Shown here: positions 53,431 to 62,482 of the stretch, piece by piece
Layout of the letters: each line of letters opens with the position of its first letter
How positions within the stretch are numbered: position 1 is the stretch's first letter
NCBI GenBank assembly: GCA_934364795.1
Contig: CAKRMK010000007.1
Location: forward strand, 1-64,000
Reading direction: 5' to 3'
Source: an uncultured Blautia sp.
GTDB taxonomy: Bacteria; Bacillota; Clostridia; Lachnospirales; Lachnospiraceae
Length of the DNA: 64,000 nt
Position numbers and translations under genes: made by a program
Notes under the pieces: model-generated
The model's input: the letters and a program-made list of their open reading frames with translations, nothing else
Told to the model about the DNA's origin: nothing
The model's database searches: none

Positions 53431-54987
53431 TTATTTGGCATAATCAACGGCTCTGCTCTCACGGATCACATTAACCTTGATCTGACCCGGATATTCAAGC
53501 TCTGCTTCAATCTGCTTCGCAATATCTCTTGCGAGAAGTACCATTTCAGAATCATTCACGTGCTCTGGAACTACCATAACACGAATCTCTCTACCAGCCT
53601 GAATAGCAAAGGATTTCTCAACACCTTTAAACTGATTTGTGATATCCTCAAGCTGTTTCAGTCTGTTGGTATAAGTCTCCAGTGTCTCTCTTCTGGCACC
53701 TGGACGAGCTGCGGAAATTGCATCAGCAGCCTGTACAATACAAGCAATAAGGCTTTCCGGTTCCACATCACCATGATGTGCCGCTACTGCATTGATTACC
53801 AATGCTGATTCCTTATATTTCTTACAGAGGTTTACACCAATCTCAATATGGGATCCCTCAACTTCATGGTCAATAGATTTACCAATATCATGAAGCAGAC
53901 CGGCACGTTTCGCCATGCGTACGTCTACTCCGATCTCACCGGCAAGCAGACCGGAAAGCTGTGCAACCTCAATAGAATGCTTCAGTGCGTTCTGTCCATA
54001 ACTGGAACGGAATTTCATTCGTCCAAGTAATTTCAGAAGTTCCGGGTGAATGCCATGAACGCCAACGTCCATAGCTGCATTCTCTCCATCCTCACGGATC
54101 TGGTTCTCAACTTCCTTCTGTGCTTTTTCAACCATTTCTTCAATTCTGGCTGGATGGATACGTCCATCTACGATCAGTTTTTCAAGTGCTACTCTTGCCA
54201 CTTCACGTCTGATAGGATCAAAAGATGACAGGACTACTGCTTCAGGAGTATCATCAATAATAAGGTCTACACCTGTCAGGGTTTCCATTGTACGGATATT
54301 ACGTCCCTCACGTCCGATGATGCGTCCTTTCATCTCATCGCTTGGAAGCTGTACTACGGAAATGGTAGTCTCGGCAACGTGGTCTACTGCACATTTCTGA
54401 ATGGCATTTACCACATATTCCTTGGCTTTCTTTCCTGCTTCTTCCTTGGCCTGGCTCTCAAGTTCCTTGTAAAGTCTGGCAACATCAACTTTTACATCGT
54501 CTTCCACAGATTTGAGCAATTCTTCTTTTGCCTGTTCGGAGGTCAGACCGGAAACACGTTCCAGTTCCTGTACTCCTTTCAGCTCGAGTTCATCTACTCT
54601 CTTTTCTTTCTTCTGCAATTCAGCAAATCTCGCTGTGCACTCTGCCTCGCGCTTCTCAACTGCTTCAGCTTTCTTATCGACGGTTTCTTCCTTCGCTAAG
54701 ACACGCTTCTCATATTTCTGCAGTTCGTTTCTACGTTCCTTGGTTTCTTTCTCCAGTTCATTCTTTGTACGGAGAGATTCTTCCTTTACTTCCAATAAGG
54801 TTTCACGTTTCTTTGTTTCGGCCGTTTTTAACGCTTCATCAATGATTCCTCTGGCCTTGTCTTCTGCTAACCCAACTGTTTCTGCATCTTTCTTAACTTT
54901 GTTATCCACAGAAACTTTACTAGTAATAGGAACTGCAATCAGTAGAGTGGCTACTACAGCGACAACTGCAACAATAATTGTTGTCAC
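53431..54987 (-). CDS. rny: ribonuclease Y
   Basis: 518 residues. N-terminal membrane helix ([18 protein letters not shown]), a long coiled coil rich in E and K (~30-200), a KH domain ([20 protein letters not shown]) and an HD phosphohydrolase domain ([18 protein letters not shown] … [12 protein letters not shown]). It starts mRNA decay at the membrane. GTG start at 54987 right after GGAGGTGCTCCT. Own promoter with TTGACA. Confidence 0.95.
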   Translation of the reverse strand: MTTIIVAVVAVVATLLIAVPITSKVSVDNKVKKDAETVGLAEDKARGIIDEALKTAETKKRETLLEVKEESLRTKNELEKETKERRNELQKYEKRVLAKEETVDKKAEAVEKREAECTARFAELQKKEKRVDELELKGVQELERVSGLTSEQAKEELLKSVEDDVKVDVARLYKELESQAKEEAGKKAKEYVVNAIQKCAVDHVAETTISVVQLPSDEMKGRIIGREGRNIRTMETLTGVDLIIDDTPEAVVLSSFDPIRREVARVALEKLIVDGRIHPARIEEMVEKAQKEVENQIREDGENAAMDVGVHGIHPELLKLLGRMKFRSSYGQNALKHSIEVAQLSGLLAGEIGVDVRMAKRAGLLHDIGKSIDHEVEGSHIEIGVNLCKKYKESALVINAVAAHHGDVEPESLIACIVQAADAISAARPGARRETLETYTNRLKQLEDITNQFKGVEKSFAIQAGREIRVMVVPEHVNDSEMVLLARDIAKQIEAELEYPGQIKVNVIRESRAVDYAK

Positions 54988-55037
54988 AGGAGCACCTCCT
55001 CAATATTTAATTTTCATTGTGCAATCACAACAATACA

Positions 55038-55066
55038 AGTTTATCTTTTTTTTATAATTATGTCAA
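55038..55066 (-). promoter_or_regulatory. promoter of rny
   Basis: On the minus strand TTGACA - 17 bp - TAAACT, about 50 bp before the GTG. Confidence 0.8.
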
Positions 55067-55139
55067 GTTTTTCTACAGAAAAAGGAAATTAATTTATTGC
55101 ATAGAAATGTCAACTTGAAAGTTACTGCAGCAATTAAGT

Positions 55140-55634
55140 TCAGCAATAGCTGCTTCTTTCACACGTAATGTGCATTTCATCCAGAACGTGCGAAATATCC
55201 CCATAAGAAAAACCTCTGCGAAGAAGAAAACCCTGCAGCCTACGCATAGCTTTCTCATCCAGAACAGTTTCCTCCTGATATTTCTTCAATACAGTAGAAC
55301 GAAGAACGGCCAATTCATCCGGATTCTCTACTTCTGCTGCCGATTCCCAGGCTGACAATGCCGTTTCCCTGTCAATTCCCTTACCTGCAAGTTCCTGGAG
55401 AATCTTCTGACGACTCTTACTGTTTATTCGAAAAGAAATATAATTCTCTGCATAACGCAAGTCATTCAAATACCCATAAGAGCGCACATAATTCATAGCA
55501 TCCTCTACCGCTTCTGCAGAAAAGCCTGCCTGACGTAACCTGTCAGACAGACCCTTCTCCGTACGGTCCATATGTTCCAGAAGCAGCATTGCTTTTCTTC
55601 GTGCACTCTTCTGCTCTTCGGAAATCACCGCCAT
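55140..55634 (-). CDS. recX: regulatory protein RecX
   Basis: 164 residues of three-helix repeats: AMLLLEHMDRTEKGLSDRL, AVEDAMNYVRSYGYLNDLRY (the YLND-YA motif) and KYQEETVLDEKAMRRLQGFL. RecX binds RecA filaments and limits them. It follows recA by two bases with GAGG in the recA tail, so the two are cotranscribed and coupled. Confidence 0.92.
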   Translation of the reverse strand: MAVISEEQKSARRKAMLLLEHMDRTEKGLSDRLRQAGFSAEAVEDAMNYVRSYGYLNDLRYAENYISFRINSKSRQKILQELAGKGIDRETALSAWESAAEVENPDELAVLRSTVLKKYQEETVLDEKAMRRLQGFLLRRGFSYGDISHVLDEMHITCERSSYC

Positions 55635-55636
55635 AA

Positions 55637-56782
55637 TTATACCTCTTCTGTTTTAGTTCCTGCGTCTGCGTTCTGTGTGGACACTGCACCAGCTGTATCT
55701 TCAGCCTTATCGGATTTCACTGCTTTTCCAGAAGATTTGTCGGATTTTTTATCATTTTTATCTTCCTGTGTATCCTCGGATTCTCCTGGAATCAGATTAT
55801 AATGTACACGTACTTTATGCTCGATCTCATCACAAATATCCGGATGCTCCTTCAAAAACAGTTTGGCATTCTCGCGTCCCTGACCGATCTTGTTGCCTTC
55901 ATATGCATACCACGCACCACTCTTATTTACAATAGAATTCTCCGCAGCCAGATCCAGGATGTCACCCTCTTTGGAGATACCTGTACCAAACATAATATCA
56001 AACTCGGCCTGCTTAAATGGCGGAGCTACCTTATTCTTAACAACCTTGATTCTGGTGTGGTTACCAACCATCTCGCCGCCCTGTTTCAGTGTCTCTACAC
56101 GGCGTACATCAAGACGTACAGAAGAATAGAACTTAAGGGCCCGGCCACCAGTGGTAGTCTCCGGATTTCCAAACATAACACCAACCTTCTCACGGAGCTG
56201 GTTAATAAAGATTACAACACAATTAGACTTACTGATAATAGCAGTCAGCTTACGAAGTGCCTGTGACATAAGACGAGCCTGTAAACCAACATGGCTGTCT
56301 CCCATATCTCCATCAATCTCTGCCTTAGGAACCAAAGCAGCAACAGAGTCAACAATGATAATATCAACAGCACCGGAACGAACCATAGTTTCTGCAATCT
56401 CAAGAGCCTGCTCTCCATTATCTGGCTGAGAAATATACAGGTTATCAATATCTACCCCAATGTTTTTGGCATATACCGGATCCAGAGCATGCTCTGCATC
56501 AATAAAACCTGCAATTCCGCCACGCTTCTGTACCTCTGCAACCATATGCAGGGCAACTGTAGTCTTACCACTGGACTCTGGTCCATAAATCTCTACAATA
56601 CGTCCCTTAGGCACACCGCCTACCCCAAGTGCTATATCAAGGCTCAAAGAACCGGTAGGAACAGTCTCTACCTGCATATTGGCACTGGATTCTCCCAGTT
56701 TCATAACAGAGCCCTTACCATACTGTTTCTCAATCTGTCCAAGGGCTGCTTCCAGCGCTTTCTTCTTCTCTTCATTTATCAT
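55637..56782 (-). CDS. recA: recombinase RecA
   Basis: 381 residues. Walker [37 protein letters not shown], loop L2 region [20 protein letters not shown], and a C-terminal Lys/Asp-rich tail. It drives homologous recombination and LexA cleavage. Start ATG 56782 after AAGGAGA; the thirteen extra in-frame codons before it have no site. No SOS box was clearly seen in the leader, which runs into an R2 repeat. Confidence 0.97.
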   Translation of the reverse strand: MINEEKKKALEAALGQIEKQYGKGSVMKLGESSANMQVETVPTGSLSLDIALGVGGVPKGRIVEIYGPESSGKTTVALHMVAEVQKRGGIAGFIDAEHALDPVYAKNIGVDIDNLYISQPDNGEQALEIAETMVRSGAVDIIIVDSVAALVPKAEIDGDMGDSHVGLQARLMSQALRKLTAIISKSNCVVIFINQLREKVGVMFGNPETTTGGRALKFYSSVRLDVRRVETLKQGGEMVGNHTRIKVVKNKVAPPFKQAEFDIMFGTGISKEGDILDLAAENSIVNKSGAWYAYEGNKIGQGRENAKLFLKEHPDICDEIEHKVRVHYNLIPGESEDTQEDKNDKKSDKSSGKAVKSDKAEDTAGAVSTQNADAGTKTEEV

Positions 56783-56827
56783 TATTCTGAATCTCCTTAT
56801 TCTATTATTCACAGTTATCAATAAGAA

Positions 56828-56940
56828 AGAATCCTGCTTTGCAGGATTCTATGCCTGCGGCGGGTCGCCTCGAGCGACATCTACCTTTCCGCCTCTTCTG
56901 GATCCTGCCCGGTAGGGCTTTTATGTCTGGGTATCAGACA
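56828..56940. repeat. R2 repeat upstream of recA
   Basis: AGAATCCTGCTTTGCAGGATTCT-type hairpin (10-bp stem), then CCTGCGGCGGGTCGCC, CATCTACC, ATCCTGCCCGGTAGGGCTTT and a final hairpin TGTCTG/CAGACA. The order matches the copy at 46.9 kb, but the last hairpin here lacks the AAC-loop inner stem. Confidence 0.7.
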
Positions 56941-57049
56941 TTCTCTGAACAGGAAAGAATCCTTCTTCATAAAATTCTCTGCCTGAGCAAAAATACGAAC
57001 CTATGTTCGTTTCTCTGTACTACATAGTATCTTAAATCAGATTGCTTGT

Positions 57050-57770
57050 CAAGCTTTTCCTGAAATTTCTCTTTTTCGTTTTTATGCCCTGATGCATACC
57101 CCAATTTTTTTCAAGATGTATATCATAATTTATAGAAAATTTTACCTGAATAAAGATACCATACCAGAGCATGTTTGAAAAAGTTTTTCTGCAAGATATG
57201 CATCAAAATTTGTGGGAGATTTTTACCCGGATAAGGGTTTCTGCTATATTGACGCAGGATGACTTCTTCATATGCAAGGCGGAGGAAGGAGGCGTAGCGG
57301 TGGCTACGGCGACCGACGTAGGCGCGGCAGATGAAAAATCAGTCAATCTGGCAGTTACTTAATATTCGCTGTACTAGCTATTATCCCCTCCTTTTTCCAG
57401 ACAAAGAGTGCATATATCTTTTTTGTTTTCATTTTTTCTTCTTATATATCAAAATTTCAAATGGAATTTTCCCGGAATACGGGTGCTGAATTTCTTATGT
57501 ACTGCCGAAGCTGAATCTCCGGTTTCTGAAATGACCAAATCTGCATTCTTCGTCTTTGTCGTATTTATGTATTATCTTATAGTAAACTTCCCTGAATTAC
57601 AAGAGTTTTTTATTTTTTTCAAAATATACAAAAGATATACATTACAATTTGCAGGAGATTTTTCCAGTCAAAATTCTCATAACAGACGAAACAGATAAAT
57701 CTGGTAAAATCTCCCACAAATGCAACATACAGATTATTTCCTATTCCAGGCTATACCTGACTTTTTATCC
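57050..57770. repeat. cluster of diverged R1 cores in a gene-free region
   Basis: The core AAGATATGCATCAAAATTTG then TGGGAGATTTTTACCCGG recurs with changes at 57112-57152, 57192-57232 and 57631-57670, and inverted at 57701-57735. An R1 end (AGAGCATGTTTGAAAAAG) begins at 57166. A GC-rich block (57280-57340) has GGAGGCGTAGCGGTGGCTAC. The remaining part of the 56.8-57.8 kb gap has no gene I can support. Confidence 0.65.
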
Positions 57771-57777
57771 CTGGTTT

Positions 57778-58026
57778 TTATCCCTGGGTCAGTACGCTTC
57801 TCACATGCTCTACTTCTTCCCTTGTAGCCTGTGCAGCTGGAACGTAATAGCCTCTTGCCCGTGCGATCTGGTAAATTTCTTCCTGGGACATTTCACACTG
57901 GTTTCTCATCTGCTTTAAAGTCTGTTTTAACTGTGGATTTTCCGTCTGTGGGATCATTTCACCATAACGTGTCAGTTCTCCGTTAATTCCTGCCAGGGTA
58001 TCTGCTACCATCACTTTTTCATTCAT
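57778..58026 (-). CDS. CotF-like spore coat family protein
   Basis: 82 residues, all helical: MVADTLAGINGELTRYGEMI, PQLKQTLKQMRNQCEMSQEE, then IARARGYYVPAAQATREEVE. The pattern (QxxLxxMRxQCExxQ, then GYYxPA) fits the Coat_F family of small coat proteins. Start ATG 58026 after GGAGGTG. It follows another small gene of similar character by 11 bp. Coat localisation is inferred from family and host. Confidence 0.7.
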   Translation of the reverse strand: MNEKVMVADTLAGINGELTRYGEMIPQTENPQLKQTLKQMRNQCEMSQEEIYQIARARGYYVPAAQATREEVEHVRSVLTQG

Positions 58027-58037
58027 GTTTTCACCTC

Positions 58038-58223
58038 CTACTGTAAATACTGCATAAGCTGATTTTTGCAATCCACTGCCGACTGGGCAGACTTCTGGAA
58101 AAACTGTTTTACCTGAGCGTCCGTAGCCTGCTGTGCATACTCATCCATTTTACAGTGAGTGGTATCAAACCCGCCAATTAAATGTCTTAAATTCTGTAGA
58201 TCCAGTTCTGAAATCTGATTCAT
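58038..58223 (-). CDS. small helical protein, probable spore coat partner
   Basis: 61 residues: NQISELDLQNLRHLIGGFDT, HCKMDEYAQQATDAQVKQFF and KSAQSAVDCKNQLMQYLQ. It looks like a short CotF-type helical bundle with two cysteines and is transcribed together with the CotF-like gene downstream. Start ATG 58223 with AGGAGG at normal distance; the ATG six bases before is too close to that site. Confidence 0.65.
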   Translation of the reverse strand: MNQISELDLQNLRHLIGGFDTTHCKMDEYAQQATDAQVKQFFQKSAQSAVDCKNQLMQYLQ

Positions 58224-58243
58224 ATACATACCTCCTGTTGTAC

Positions 58244-58274
58244 AAAAAATACAGGAGAAAAATCTTCTCCTGTA
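58244..58274 (-). terminator. terminator between glgA and the small coat genes
   Basis: TACAGGAGAA pairs with TTCTCCTGTA and is followed on the minus strand by TTTTTTGT. A further hairpin (ATCGGATGTAT/ATACATCCGAT) lies nearer glgA at about 58.33 kb. Confidence 0.8.
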
Positions 58275-58396
58275 TCCATCCGCGGATACCTTTTACAAGA
58301 GGTAGTATATCCGCAATTTCATTTTATTATGTATCGGATGTATTTTATCTTTTTATACATCCGATAACTATTTAATTATTATTAATTGTAATACTT

Positions 58397-59842
58397 TTAT
58401 TCTCCGATCAGCCAGTTATACATTTCTTCATACTGGCGTGCAGAATTGCCCCATGAGAAATCTTTTGCCATAGCACGGTCAACCATCTTATTCCACTCAC
58501 GCTTCTTATCATAGAAAATATGCTCTGCATAACGGATGGTAGAAAGCATTTCATGTGCATTATAATTGGTAAAGGAAAATCCTGTACCAGTTCCCTCATA
58601 TTCATTGTATGGCTCTACAGTGTCTTTGAGTCCGCCTGTCTCTCTGACAATCGGAAGTGTTCCGTAGCGAAGGCTCATCAGCTGGCTAAGTCCGCATGGC
58701 TCAAACAGGGACGGCATAAGGAATGCATCTGATGCAGCATAAATTCTGTGAGACATACTCTCATCATAATAGATCTGTGCAGAAACCTTGCCATGATATT
58801 TCCAGTCAAAATGACGGAACATATTCTCATAACGCTCGTCTCCTGTACCAAGTGCCACGATCTGTACGGAATCCTGGCAAAGCTCATCCATAATGTATGC
58901 GATCAGGTCAAATCCCTTCTGGTCTGTAAGACGGGAAACAATACCGATCATCATAGCCTTTGGATCCTGCTCAAGTCCAAGATCCTTCTGAAGCTGAAGT
59001 TTATTCTTCACTTTCTCCTTACGGAAGGTAGTTGCGTTGTAGCATGCAGACAGATTTTGGTCTGTCTCCGGGTTAAAGTCTGTATAATCAATACCATTGA
59101 CAATTCCACGAAGGCTGTTGGAACGTGCACGGAGCAGTCCGTCAAGTCCCTCCCCATAGAACGGAGTCTTGATCTCATCTGCATAAGTATTACTTACTGT
59201 AGTAACTGCATCTGCAAAGACAATACCACCTTTTAAGAAGTTACCATCTTTGTATGCCTCCAGCTTATCCGGAGTAAAGTAATAATCAGAAAGTCCGGTA
59301 ATATCCTTGATAGTTTTCACATCATATACACCCTGGAACTTCAGATTATGTATGGTCATAATTGTCTTAATTCCCCAGAAGAACTGATTCTGCTGGAAGC
59401 TGTCATGAAGGTAAACAGGAACAAGACCTGTCTGCCAGTCGTGGCAGTGAATGATGTCCGGGCGGAATCCGATCACAGGAAGTACAGAGAGCACTGCCTT
59501 GGAGAAGAATGCAAATTTCTCCAGATCCCACGGTGCACTGTCATATGGTTTCGGACCGCTGAAATAATACTCATTATCTATAAAGTAGAACTGAACGCCA
59601 TCATACTCCATCTGAAGAACGCCTACATAGCAGTTCTTATATCCCAGATCCATATAAAAGTGTGTGACATATTCCATTTTATCTTTCCATTCCTGTTTCA
59701 TGCAGGCATATTTAGGTAAGATCACTCGAATATCAAAATAACGTTTATCAAAGCATTTCGGCAGTGAACCGGCTACATCTGCCAATCCTCCGGTTTTAAT
59801 AAAAGGCACTGCCTCTGACGTAGCAAAAAGAATTCTTTTCAT
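58397..59842 (-). CDS. glgA: glycogen synthase
   Basis: 481 residues, GT5 family with a GT-B fold. ADP-glucose-binding KTGGLADVAGSLPK at the N-terminus, IIHCHDWQTGLVPVYL, IGIVSRLTDQKGFDLIAYIM and the C-terminal MPSLFEPCGLSQLMSLRYGT with GLKDTVEPY. It extends alpha-1,4-glucan from ADP-glucose. AAGGAGG precedes the ATG. No other glg genes are next to it. Downstream of spo0A on the same strand, which may tie glycogen storage to sporulation (inference). Confidence 0.95.
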   Translation of the reverse strand: MKRILFATSEAVPFIKTGGLADVAGSLPKCFDKRYFDIRVILPKYACMKQEWKDKMEYVTHFYMDLGYKNCYVGVLQMEYDGVQFYFIDNEYYFSGPKPYDSAPWDLEKFAFFSKAVLSVLPVIGFRPDIIHCHDWQTGLVPVYLHDSFQQNQFFWGIKTIMTIHNLKFQGVYDVKTIKDITGLSDYYFTPDKLEAYKDGNFLKGGIVFADAVTTVSNTYADEIKTPFYGEGLDGLLRARSNSLRGIVNGIDYTDFNPETDQNLSACYNATTFRKEKVKNKLQLQKDLGLEQDPKAMMIGIVSRLTDQKGFDLIAYIMDELCQDSVQIVALGTGDERYENMFRHFDWKYHGKVSAQIYYDESMSHRIYAASDAFLMPSLFEPCGLSQLMSLRYGTLPIVRETGGLKDTVEPYNEYEGTGTGFSFTNYNAHEMLSTIRYAEHIFYDKKREWNKMVDRAMAKDFSWGNSARQYEEMYNWLIGE

Positions 59843-59908
59843 CCAAAAAACCCTCCTTAGTAATAGCGCATAGCTTCTTAATATATTTTATTATACCCCA
59901 TTTTCTTT

Positions 59909-60715
59909 CTATTGGAAAGAACGATTTTTATATTCCAGCCGTATTTTGTCAGCAATTAACGCAATGAATTCAGAATTTGTAGGTTTTCCTTTCCCATTGC
60001 TTACCGTGTAGCCAAACAGCTGGTCAATGGTATCCATTTTTCCCCGGCTCCACGCTACTTCGATAGCATGACGGATGGCACGCTCCACACGGCTTGGTGT
60101 AGTCTGATGTCTTTTGGCAATGGTAGGATACAAAATTTTGGTAATGGAATTAAGCATTTCCATATCGTTGACAGACAGAATAATCGCATCCCTCAGGTAC
60201 TGATAACCTTTAATATGGGCAGGAACACCAATTTCATGAATAATATCTGTCACATCTGTTTCCAGATTCCCGGGATTGTATTTAGGTTCCCCTTCCTTTG
60301 GCTTTATTCTGTTTACTTCCCGCATTCTTCTGTCGCTGGCACGGCGAATGTGCTTAATCCGGTTCAGCAGCATTTTATTATCAAAAGGCTTCAGCATAAA
60401 ATAATCTGCCCCAAGATCAAATGCATCTTCTGTAATTCTCTCCTGTCCCACTGCTGATACCACAATAAATGCAGGAATCTTCTTCAAAGTTTCATCGTGG
60501 CTGAATCTTTCCATGACAGAAAGTCCGTCCACCTTTGGCATAATAATATCAAGAACAACCACATCCGGCTGTTTTTCTCTTATGATGTTACAGATTTCTT
60601 CTCCGTTATGTGCTTTTCCAACAAGTGTCAGATCTTTATCCTGATCAATGATCTGGCTTAAGACTTCCACCATTTTCTCATTATCGTCCGCAATTGCCAC
60701 ATTCAATTTTTCCAT
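59909..60715 (-). CDS. spo0A: sporulation transcription factor Spo0A
   Basis: 268 residues. N-terminal receiver with acidic pocket AIADDN and phospho-aspartate in [14 protein letters not shown], lysine in FMLKPFDN; C-terminal DNA-binding domain with [20 protein letters not shown] and the recognition helix [20 protein letters not shown]. It is the master switch for sporulation. AGGAGGAG precedes the ATG. The leader contains a CCGGCA/TGCCGG hairpin. Spo0A-SpoIVB-RecN order is the classical Firmicutes arrangement. Confidence 0.97.
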   Translation of the reverse strand: MEKLNVAIADDNEKMVEVLSQIIDQDKDLTLVGKAHNGEEICNIIREKQPDVVVLDIIMPKVDGLSVMERFSHDETLKKIPAFIVVSAVGQERITEDAFDLGADYFMLKPFDNKMLLNRIKHIRRASDRRMREVNRIKPKEGEPKYNPGNLETDVTDIIHEIGVPAHIKGYQYLRDAIILSVNDMEMLNSITKILYPTIAKRHQTTPSRVERAIRHAIEVAWSRGKMDTIDQLFGYTVSNGKGKPTNSEFIALIADKIRLEYKNRSFQ

Positions 60716-61196
60716 GAGGCTATTCTCCTCCTATTTCCAAACTTCTCCGGCAGTCTTTTGCCGGAAATATATAAACACCAGAAATTTCTGGTTCCTCCTA
60801 TATTACGTGTACAAAACATACGGGCCCTGTTTGCTCTTGCACATTTTTCAGAAAAATTTTCCTTTGCTGTAACAACGTCTATTATAGTGGAACTGCCATG
60901 GCAAAATCAAGCCGAAAGTGCCGATTTTACTGGATTTTCGTTCGATTTGTTTCGAGCTTTTTTGCCTATTTTCACGACCTTAAAAGATATTTTTACTGAA
61001 GATTTTTCATAATAAGACAGCATTCCCTACAGAACTCCAATTCATTCTCATTTGTCATTTTTCGCATTTTTATGATTGAAAGAAATGGAATCCGTTCATA
61101 AAAATACAAGATTGAAATTGCATTTTTCCCGCATACTAATAAACAGGTGAAAACAATTTTCATTCACAGTAAACAAAAGAAAAGGATGTGACGAAT
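60716..61196. other. intergenic region between divergent spo0A and spoIVB
   Basis: 480 bp with the spo0A promoter (60881-60910), a leader hairpin CCGGCA…TGCCGG (60748-60764) and, on the spoIVB side, CATACTA at 61132-61138, which equals the sigma-G type -10. No further gene is apparent. Confidence 0.5.
60881..60910 (-). promoter_or_regulatory. sigma-A-like promoter of spo0A
   Basis: On the minus strand TTGATT - 18 bp - TATAAT, about 165 bp before the start codon. Confidence 0.6.
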
Positions 61197-62414
61197 ATGA
61201 ACCAGAAACGAAAATACAGGCATTTTATCCTGTTTTGTCTTGTCCTGGATCTTCTGGCAATGGTATTTTTAGGGTATCGTTATCTGGACCGCAAAATCCC
61301 CGACGAAATACACGTTGACAAAGATCTTGGGCTTGATCTGTCCCAGCTCACAGCACTGCCCTTTGTTTCTTTCGAAAACACCATTACCGTATCAGGAGAA
61401 GGCAGCTATCAGCTTCCCTGCAAAATTTTTGGAAAAATTCCTTTTAAAGATGTAAAAATTACTCCAACAGAAGCAGATACTATCCTGGTAAGCGGCAGCA
61501 CAGTTGGAATCTACATGGAAACTTCCGGTGTACTTGTAATCGACACAGGCGAAATTCTTTCCAAAAACGGCGAAATTCAGGAACCGGCAAAAAATATTTT
61601 AAAGTCAGGTGATTATATTCTTTCACTGAATCAGCAGAAAATATCCTGCAAGCAGGATCTTATTAAAGATCTGGAAAAATTAAATGGGGATACTGTTACC
61701 GTCAATATCCGAAGAAATAACACTACAATGCCAGTTTCCCTGACTCCTGTACAGGATTCTTCCGGCAATTTTAAGCTTGGAATCTGGGTTCGGGATGATA
61801 CCCAGGGAATTGGAACTCTCACATATGTGACAAAGGATGGAAAATTCGGGGCACTTGGCCACGGAATCAGCGATATTGACACTGGAAACCTGCTTTCCAT
61901 AAAAGGTGGAAATCTGTACTGTGCCCAGATTCTTGGAGTGCAAAAAGGGGAAAAAGGAAGTCCCGGAGAACTTTCCGGGCTGATCCGTTACAGAGATGAT
62001 AACATAATCGGAAAAATCGGAGAAAATACAGGAAATGGAATTTATGGCAGTTTTTATAAAAATTCCGGGACAAATTATTCAGAAAAAATATCTCTCCGGG
62101 AAATAAAAATCGGATATAAGCAGGAACTAAAAACCGGACCAGCTTCTATCCTATGCAATGTAGGCGACGGTGTAAAAGAATATGCGGCGGAAATTACCAG
62201 AATTGATATGAATCATGAGGACACTAACAAAAGCTTCGTGATCCGTGTGACGGACCCTGAACTTTTGGATGCCACAGGCGGCATTGTTCAAGGTATGTCC
62301 GGAAGCCCGATACTTCAAAATGGAAAAGCAGTTGGGGCTGTTACCCACGTGTTTGTACAGGATGCTACAAGCGGATATGGAATCTTTCTTGAAAATATGC
62401 TGGAGCATGTTTGA
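61197..62414 (+). CDS. spoIVB: stage IV sporulation protein B (SpoIVB peptidase)
   Basis: 405 residues. N-terminal membrane anchor (FILFCLVLDLLAMVFLGYRY), a PDZ domain (~120-200, with GDYILSLNQQKISCKQDLIK) and an S55 serine peptidase domain: catalytic histidine in FGALGHGISDIDTG and serine in VQGMSGSPILQNGKAVG. In the forespore it signals to activate SpoIVFB and sigma-K. Start ATG 61197 with AAGGA upstream; the earlier GTG 61188 is too near that site. Its stop TGA is formed within an R1 repeat end. Confidence 0.95.
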   Translation: MNQKRKYRHFILFCLVLDLLAMVFLGYRYLDRKIPDEIHVDKDLGLDLSQLTALPFVSFENTITVSGEGSYQLPCKIFGKIPFKDVKITPTEADTILVSGSTVGIYMETSGVLVIDTGEILSKNGEIQEPAKNILKSGDYILSLNQQKISCKQDLIKDLEKLNGDTVTVNIRRNNTTMPVSLTPVQDSSGNFKLGIWVRDDTQGIGTLTYVTKDGKFGALGHGISDIDTGNLLSIKGGNLYCAQILGVQKGEKGSPGELSGLIRYRDDNIIGKIGENTGNGIYGSFYKNSGTNYSEKISLREIKIGYKQELKTGPASILCNVGDGVKEYAAEITRIDMNHEDTNKSFVIRVTDPELLDATGGIVQGMSGSPILQNGKAVGAVTHVFVQDATSGYGIFLENMLEHV

Positions 62415-62476
62415 AAAACCATTCCCGCAAAGTGTGGCGTATAGATTGCGGGAATGATTTTTTTGGCGCGCTCTAA
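62402..62476. repeat. R1 repeat between spoIVB and recN
   Basis: Left end GGAGCATGTTTGAAAAA, right end (inverted) TTAGAGCGCGCC; inside, CATTCCCGCAA pairs with TTGCGGGAATG and is followed by TTTTTTT. It probably terminates both convergent genes. The TGA of spoIVB (62412-62414) lies in the left end. Confidence 0.8.
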
Positions 62477-62482
62477 GAGCTT

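Noticed and set aside
57171..57362. 63-codon ORF in the repeat cluster
   Set aside because: It starts inside an R1 end and reads through the GC-rich repeat block; no good ribosome binding site and no family. Judged to be a chance ORF in repeat DNA.
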